The position numbers were made by a program, and so were the translations under genes. This document shows positions 59,258 through 64,000 of a stretch of 64,000 nt of DNA, piece by piece (within the stretch, counting starts at the first letter, position 1; every line of letters starts with the position of its first letter). The stretch comes from Actinoplanes regularis (lineage in GTDB: Bacteria > Actinomycetota > Actinomycetes > Mycobacteriales > Micromonosporaceae), in assembly GCF_900188005.1 (NCBI RefSeq), contig NZ_FZNR01000002.1:434001-498000 (forward strand). The letters run 5' to 3'. The notes under the pieces are model-generated. The model ran no database searches and was not told where the DNA came from. It worked only from the letters and a program-made list of their open reading frames with translations.

Positions 59258-62215
59258 TCAGACCGCGGTCTTCGCCCGGGACCGGGTGGCCCGCGGTTTC
59301 GCCGCGCTCGCCTTCTCGCCGTTGGCCTTGGCCCCCCGCGCCGTCGCGGCCGGTGCCCCGGCCCCGTCCCCGGTCAGCCCGAGCATGTGCCGCAGGAACT
59401 GCCCGGTGTGGCTCTCCGGCACCTCGGCCAGTTCCTCCGGGGTCCCGGCGGCCAGCACCAGGCCGCCCTTGCTGCCGCCCTCCGGACCCATGTCGATCAG
59501 CCAGTCGGCCGTCTTGATCACATCCAGGTTGTGCTCGATCGTGATCACCGTGTTGCCCTTGTCGACCAGCCCGTTGAGCACGATCAGCAGCTTGCGGATG
59601 TCCTCGAAGTGCAGGCCGGTGGTCGGCTCGTCGAGCACGTAGACGGTCCGTCCGGTGGAGCGTTTCTGCAGCTCGGAGGCGAGTTTGACGCGCTGCGCCT
59701 CACCGCCGGAGAGGGTGGTCGCGGGCTGACCCAGCCGCACGTACCCCAGGCCGACGTCGACCAGGGTGCGCAGGTGCCGGTGGATGGCCGGCAGCGCCGA
59801 GAAGAACTCGGCCCCCTCCTCGATCGACATCCCCAGCACCTCGGAGATGGTCTTGCCCTTGTAGTGCACCTCCAGGGTCTCCCGGTTGTACCGGGCGCCC
59901 TTGCACACCTCGCACGGGACGTACACGTCCGGCAGGAAGTTCATCTCGATCTTGATGGTGCCGTCGCCGGAGCAGTTCTCGCAGCGGCCGCCCTTGACGT
60001 TGAAGGAGAACCGGCCCGGACCATACCCCCGCACCTTGGCCTCGGCGGTCTCCGCGAACAGCTTGCGGATGTGGTCGAAGACACCGGTGTAGGTGGCCGG
60101 GTTGGACCGCGGCGTGCGCCCGATCGGCGACTGGTCCACGCCGACGACCTTGTCCACCAGGTCCAGCCCGGTGACCCGGGTGTGCCGGCCGGGAACCTGG
60201 CGGGCACCGTGGATCTGGTTCGCCATGACGGTGTGCAGGATGTCGTTGACCAGGGTCGACTTGCCCGAGCCGCTGACCCCGGTGACCGCGATGAACTGGC
60301 CGAGCGGGAACGGCACGGTCAGGTTCCGCAGGTTGTGCTCGCGGGCGCCGTGCACGACCACCTCGCGGTCCGCGGTCCGAGGACGCCGGGTCGCCGGCAC
60401 CGGGATCGACTTGCGGCCGGACAGGTAGGCCCCGGTCGGCGACTGCTCGTTGGCCAGCAGCCCCTCGACGGTGCCGCTGTGCACGATGTGCCCACCGTGC
60501 TCCCCCGCGCCGGGGCCGATGTCGACGATCCAGTCCGCGGTGCGGATGGTGTCCTCGTCGTGCTCCACCACGATCAGCGTGTTGCCGAGGTTGCGGAGCC
60601 GGACCAGGGTCTCGATCAGCCGGTGGTTGTCCCGCTGGTGCAGGCCGATGGACGGCTCGTCGAGCACGTAGAGCACGCCGACCAGCCCGGAGCCGATCTG
60701 CGTGGCGAGCCGGATGCGCTGTGCCTCGCCGCCGGAGAGGGTGCCGGCGCCACGGTCCAGCGAGAGATAGTCCAGGCCGACGTCGACCAGGAAGCGCAGC
60801 CGGGCATTGATCTCCTTGAGCACCCGCTCGGCGATCAGCTTCTGCCGGTCGTCGAGCTCCAGCCCGGCGAGCAGGTCGGCGCACTCACCCACCGACAGGT
60901 TGCAGACGTCGGCGATGCTCTTGCCGGCCACGGTGACCGCGAGCACCTCGGGCTTGAGCCGGGCGCCGCCGCAGACCGAGCAGGGCACGTCGCGCATGTA
61001 CCCCTCGTACTTGTCGCGCGACCAGTCACTCTCGGTGTCGTTGTGCCGCCGCTCGATCCACTGCACCACGCCCTCGAAGCCGGTGTAGTAGGAGCGCTCC
61101 CGGCCGTACTTGTTCCGGTACCGCACGTGGACCTGGTCCTCGGAGCCGTGCAGGATGGTCTTCTGCGCCCGGCTGGGCAGCGCCCGCCAGGGCGTGTCCA
61201 GCTTGAAGCCCTCGGCCTTGGCCAGCGCCTCCAGCAGCCGCAGGAAGTACTCCTGGGTGGTCCCGCCGGCCCACGGCTGGATCGCGCCCTCGCTGAGGCT
61301 CTTCTCCACGTCCGGGATGATCAGCTCGGGGTCGACCTCCTTCTTCGTACCGAGGCCGGAGCACTCGGGACAGGCGCCGTACGGCGCGTTGAAGGAGAAG
61401 ACCCGCGGCTCGAGGTCCTCGATCGCCAGCGGATGATCGTTCGGACAGGCCAGGTGCTCGGAGAAGCGGCGCTCGCGCTCCGGGTCGTCCTCCGGCAGGT
61501 CGACGAAGTCGAGCAGGAGGATCCCGCCGGCCAGGCCGAGCGCGGACTCCACCGAGTCGGTCAGCCGCTGCTTGCTGCTCGTCTTGACGCTGAGCCGGTC
61601 GACCACCACCTCGATGGTGTGCTTCTCCTGCTTCTTCAGCTTCGGCGGCTCGGTGAGCGGGTGCACCACCCCGTTCACCCGGGCGCGGGCGTAGCCCTTG
61701 GCCTGAAGCTCGGCGAAGAGGTCGACATACTCCCCCTTGCGGCCGCGGACCACCGGCGCGAGGACCATGAAGCGGGTGCCCTCGGGCATCGCGAGGACCC
61801 GGTCGACGATCTGCTGCGGGGTCTGCCGGCTGATCCGCTCACCGCAGACCGGGCAGTGCGGGATGCCGGTGCGGGCGAAGAGGAGCCGCAGGTAGTCGTA
61901 GACCTCGGTGATGGTGCCGACGGTCGAACGCGGGTTGCGGGAGGTCGACTTCTGGTCGATCGAGACGGCCGGCGAGAGGCCCTCGATGAAGTCCACGTCC
62001 GGCTTGTCCATCTGGCCGAGGAACTGCCGCGCGTACGACGACAGGGACTCCACGTAGCGCCGCTGCCCCTCGGCGAAGATCGTGTCGAACGCGAGGCTGG
62101 ACTTGCCCGAACCGGAGAGCCCGGTAAAGACGATCATGGCGTCGCGGGGCAGGTCGAGGTTGACGTCGCGCAGGTTGTGCTCGCGGGCGCCACGAATAGT
62201 CAGTCGGTCGGCCAC
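59258..62215 (-). CDS. uvrA: Excinuclease ABC subunit A
   Basis: A 985-residue damage-recognition ATPase of nucleotide excision repair. Two ABC modules with Walker [10 protein letters not shown] (about residue 32) and GVSGSGKST (about 650), two LSGGEAQR signatures and the zinc modules [33 protein letters not shown] and CEVCKGARY are visible. The C-terminal 40 residues are a Lys/Ala/Arg-rich tail. The GTG start at 62215 has GAGAGG upstream. Confidence 0.95.
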   Translation of the reverse strand: MADRLTIRGAREHNLRDVNLDLPRDAMIVFTGLSGSGKSSLAFDTIFAEGQRRYVESLSSYARQFLGQMDKPDVDFIEGLSPAVSIDQKSTSRNPRSTVGTITEVYDYLRLLFARTGIPHCPVCGERISRQTPQQIVDRVLAMPEGTRFMVLAPVVRGRKGEYVDLFAELQAKGYARARVNGVVHPLTEPPKLKKQEKHTIEVVVDRLSVKTSSKQRLTDSVESALGLAGGILLLDFVDLPEDDPERERRFSEHLACPNDHPLAIEDLEPRVFSFNAPYGACPECSGLGTKKEVDPELIIPDVEKSLSEGAIQPWAGGTTQEYFLRLLEALAKAEGFKLDTPWRALPSRAQKTILHGSEDQVHVRYRNKYGRERSYYTGFEGVVQWIERRHNDTESDWSRDKYEGYMRDVPCSVCGGARLKPEVLAVTVAGKSIADVCNLSVGECADLLAGLELDDRQKLIAERVLKEINARLRFLVDVGLDYLSLDRGAGTLSGGEAQRIRLATQIGSGLVGVLYVLDEPSIGLHQRDNHRLIETLVRLRNLGNTLIVVEHDEDTIRTADWIVDIGPGAGEHGGHIVHSGTVEGLLANEQSPTGAYLSGRKSIPVPATRRPRTADREVVVHGAREHNLRNLTVPFPLGQFIAVTGVSGSGKSTLVNDILHTVMANQIHGARQVPGRHTRVTGLDLVDKVVGVDQSPIGRTPRSNPATYTGVFDHIRKLFAETAEAKVRGYGPGRFSFNVKGGRCENCSGDGTIKIEMNFLPDVYVPCEVCKGARYNRETLEVHYKGKTISEVLGMSIEEGAEFFSALPAIHRHLRTLVDVGLGYVRLGQPATTLSGGEAQRVKLASELQKRSTGRTVYVLDEPTTGLHFEDIRKLLIVLNGLVDKGNTVITIEHNLDVIKTADWLIDMGPEGGSKGGLVLAAGTPEELAEVPESHTGQFLRHMLGLTGDGAGAPAATARGAKANGEKASAAKPRATRSRAKTAV

Positions 62216-62343
62216 AACTAGCCTCTCCGTACAGGTGTTTGAAAGCAACGAGCCACTCTAGCGACGGGGTCTGACATTTTTCGCCGGCCTAGGTGCAGCG
62301 CCTCCCACATGGCGGACATTCCCGCAGAACGGACCTTGGAACC

Positions 62344-64000
62344 TCACTCCCGCGGGTGATCCCCCACGACCCAGATCTCCACCCCGCCGACGACCCGGGA
62401 CTCCCCCAGCGCGTCGACCAGCGTGGCCCGCAGCACCGCGGCGTTCTGGGCCTGCGGCACCAGCACCACGACCGCCGCCCGCCAGTACGCCAGGTCCTCG
62501 GCGATCTTCCCGCGGTCGGCCGCGGTCAACTCCGGGCGCCGGCCGGTCTCCTGGATCCGGGTGAGCAGTTCGGAGGTGAACCGGTGTGGCGCGCGCCACG
62601 ACCCGGTGTCATCGCCGGGCGGGTCGGCCGGGCCCATGAAGTAGCCGCGCGGCACCGCGAAGTCCAGGTTCTCCAGGGTCGCCCAGCGCTGCGCGGCCCG
62701 CCCGACCGTGACGTCCGGCATCGGCACCGGCACCAGCGTCCGGCCCTCCGGCACGTACTGCTTCCAGGTCCCGGCGGTCAGGAAGGCGGGCAGCGGGTCG
62801 CCCTGGACGACCGGCAGCGGCTTCGGGAAGAGCGGGACCAGCGCGAGCGCCATGCCGATCCCGAACCACCGGCGGCGCACCGCGGTGAGCTCCCCCACCC
62901 GGTCGGCGGCCAGCGCCAGCAGGATCCCGGCGATCGTCGCCGGCACCATGGCGAACCGGGTGACGCTCACCAGGTCGATCACCGGCAGGTGGCTGACCAG
63001 CGCGAACGGCAGCGGGATAGAGGTGCGCACGCCGGCGACCCGCAGCTGCGGGCCCATCGAGACGACCAGCAGCACCAGCCCGGCGATCACCGCGGACCGG
63101 GCGGCCGCCGAACGCCAGAGCATCCGCGCCGACACGATGATCATCAAGAGACCGAACGGGCCGAAGAACGTGTTGTCCTCGGTGGCGCTCACGCTCAGTC
63201 GCTCGGCCACCGAGTCGACCCCGGCCACCGCCTGCCGCGGGTAGGCGGCCACCGAGAGCAGGTCGGTGACGAACTCGTCCGGCTTGAAGGGCTGCCCGTG
63301 GTAGTTGCCGGGAGCGAAGAACTGGTACCACAGCGGGTAGCCGGCGAGCACCAGCGAGGTCCCGGCGGCGACCCCGAGCCCGGCCAGGAACCGGCGGGCC
63401 ACCTCGCGCACCTCCTGCGGCCGCAGGACGGCGTAGGACGCCACGAAGACGGCCAGGGTGAGCGCGATGAAGAGCAGCGTCTCCTCGTTGATGAAGATCT
63501 GCAGCACGATCAGGAGCCCGAGGACGATCCCGCCGCGCACCGCCCGGCCCGGCTCGCGCAGCCGCAGCACCTGCCACACGATCAGGGGCACCAGGTACTG
63601 GTTGACGAAGTTCAGGTGCCCGTTGGCGTGCGAGATCATCGTCGGCGCGAAGCCGCACCAGAGCGCGCCGAGCACCGCCGCCGGTCGGCTGCGGACCAGG
63701 TGACGGGCGAACAGCCAGTACCAGGCCGCCGCGGTGCCGGCCAGGCCGAGGGTGAGCACCAACGCGACCGAGACGCCGGCGCCCAGGAAGTGGGTGACCG
63801 GGGCGAGCGGCAGGCTCAGCGCCAGGATCGCGGTGTTCGCCATCATGTTCACGCCGACCGGCGCGTTCAACCGGCTCTCGAAGAACGGCGAGGCGCCGTC
63901 GAAGACCACCCGCTCGCCGTGGGCCAGCATGAACAGGAAGATGCCGTGGTCGTCGTCGTTGCCGTCGAGGACGCGACCGTTCGGATCGATCCAGAGGCGG
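62344..64000 (-). CDS. Polytopic membrane protein, GT-C glycosyltransferase-like (5' truncated)
   Basis: The reading frame enters from the right window edge and runs 552 codons. About ten hydrophobic helices are followed by a soluble C-terminal domain (about the last 130 residues). The first visible residues RLWIDPNGRVLDGNDDDHG, with an acidic loop before a helix, resemble the catalytic loop of GT-C glycosyltransferases that use lipid-linked sugars. The family is not certain and the donor is unknown. The true start lies beyond base 64000. Confidence 0.65.
   Translation of the reverse strand, partial: RLWIDPNGRVLDGNDDDHGIFLFMLAHGERVVFDGASPFFESRLNAPVGVNMMANTAILALSLPLAPVTHFLGAGVSVALVLTLGLAGTAAAWYWLFARHLVRSRPAAVLGALWCGFAPTMISHANGHLNFVNQYLVPLIVWQVLRLREPGRAVRGGIVLGLLIVLQIFINEETLLFIALTLAVFVASYAVLRPQEVREVARRFLAGLGVAAGTSLVLAGYPLWYQFFAPGNYHGQPFKPDEFVTDLLSVAAYPRQAVAGVDSVAERLSVSATEDNTFFGPFGLLMIIVSARMLWRSAAARSAVIAGLVLLVVSMGPQLRVAGVRTSIPLPFALVSHLPVIDLVSVTRFAMVPATIAGILLALAADRVGELTAVRRRWFGIGMALALVPLFPKPLPVVQGDPLPAFLTAGTWKQYVPEGRTLVPVPMPDVTVGRAAQRWATLENLDFAVPRGYFMGPADPPGDDTGSWRAPHRFTSELLTRIQETGRRPELTAADRGKIAEDLAYWRAAVVVLVPQAQNAAVLRATLVDALGESRVVGGVEIWVVGDHPRE

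Noticed and set aside
59081..62221. A 1046-codon open frame antisense to uvrA
   Set aside because: It is the shadow of a GC-rich gene: low-complexity Gly/Arg/Asp/Gln-rich translation, no family features, while the opposite strand encodes full UvrA.

Overview
The window is a GC-rich chromosomal segment from a filamentous-type actinobacterium. WhiA, RbpA, OpcA, a DUF2630 protein, an acVLRF1-type peptidyl-tRNA hydrolase, polypeptide starts that are often GTG, and many 4-nt ATGA/GTGA gene overlaps all point there. The gene content and protein style most resemble Micromonosporaceae (Actinoplanes-like). That placement is an inference from recognition and was not tested by a search. No rRNA, tRNA, CRISPR array, insertion sequence or prophage was seen; the region looks like core chromosome.

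Layout. 1-4.1 kb: start of a MoxR ATPase (cut by the window), a small Cys/His protein, two PH-domain membrane proteins, a hotdog thioesterase and a PfkB sugar kinase. 4.2-8.5 kb: a secreted SodC-like protein, Xaa-Pro aminopeptidase, a lipoprotein and a DUF6891-like protein. 8.6-17 kb: aconitase with a probable iron box and an AcnR-type site, a TPR protein, DUF2630, RIO kinase, a HAD protein lacking its nucleophile, an AcnR-like TetR regulator and an atypical SDR. 17-20.3 kb: an ABC exporter with its Shine-Dalgarno inside a leader hairpin, a crotonase and a small HTH protein. 20.7-29.9 kb: an ABC-F protein with an attenuator-like leader, a YpfJ-type metallopeptidase, acVLRF1, a LysE exporter, a phosphatase, an MFS transporter, two convergent alpha/beta hydrolases and an AbiEii-like nucleotidyltransferase.

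29.9-36.5 kb is a complete SUF iron-sulfur operon in the order sufR-B-D-Rieske-C-S-U-T, mostly joined by stop/start overlaps. It is divergent from ctaA (heme A synthase). 37.6-38.5 kb is non-coding and carries a 70-bp tandem repeat. 38.5-40.9 kb has an ATP-grasp enzyme, a small unknown protein and ctaB (heme O synthase). 41-47.7 kb is the pentose-phosphate block tkt-tal-zwf-opcA-pgl. 47.7-49.5 kb holds a VOC protein, a GNAT enzyme, RbpA and SecG. 49.6-52.6 kb is the glycolytic operon gap-pgk-tpiA. 53-62.2 kb is the conserved block uvrA, a Rieske lipoprotein, uvrC, rapZ, yvcK and whiA, all on the minus strand. The right end is a truncated polytopic membrane protein.

Functionally the window joins central carbon metabolism (aconitase, lower glycolysis, pentose phosphate), Fe-S assembly and heme A synthesis. 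Aconitase is an Fe-S client and may be under both iron and AcnR control here. No wholly new multi-gene system is evident. The best leads are regulatory: a motif shared by the acn and acnR-like promoters, two RNA leaders (ABC-F attenuator, ABC exporter SD hairpin) and candidate leaderless promoters. There are also several enzymes with missing canonical residues (HAD, SDR, SodC-like).
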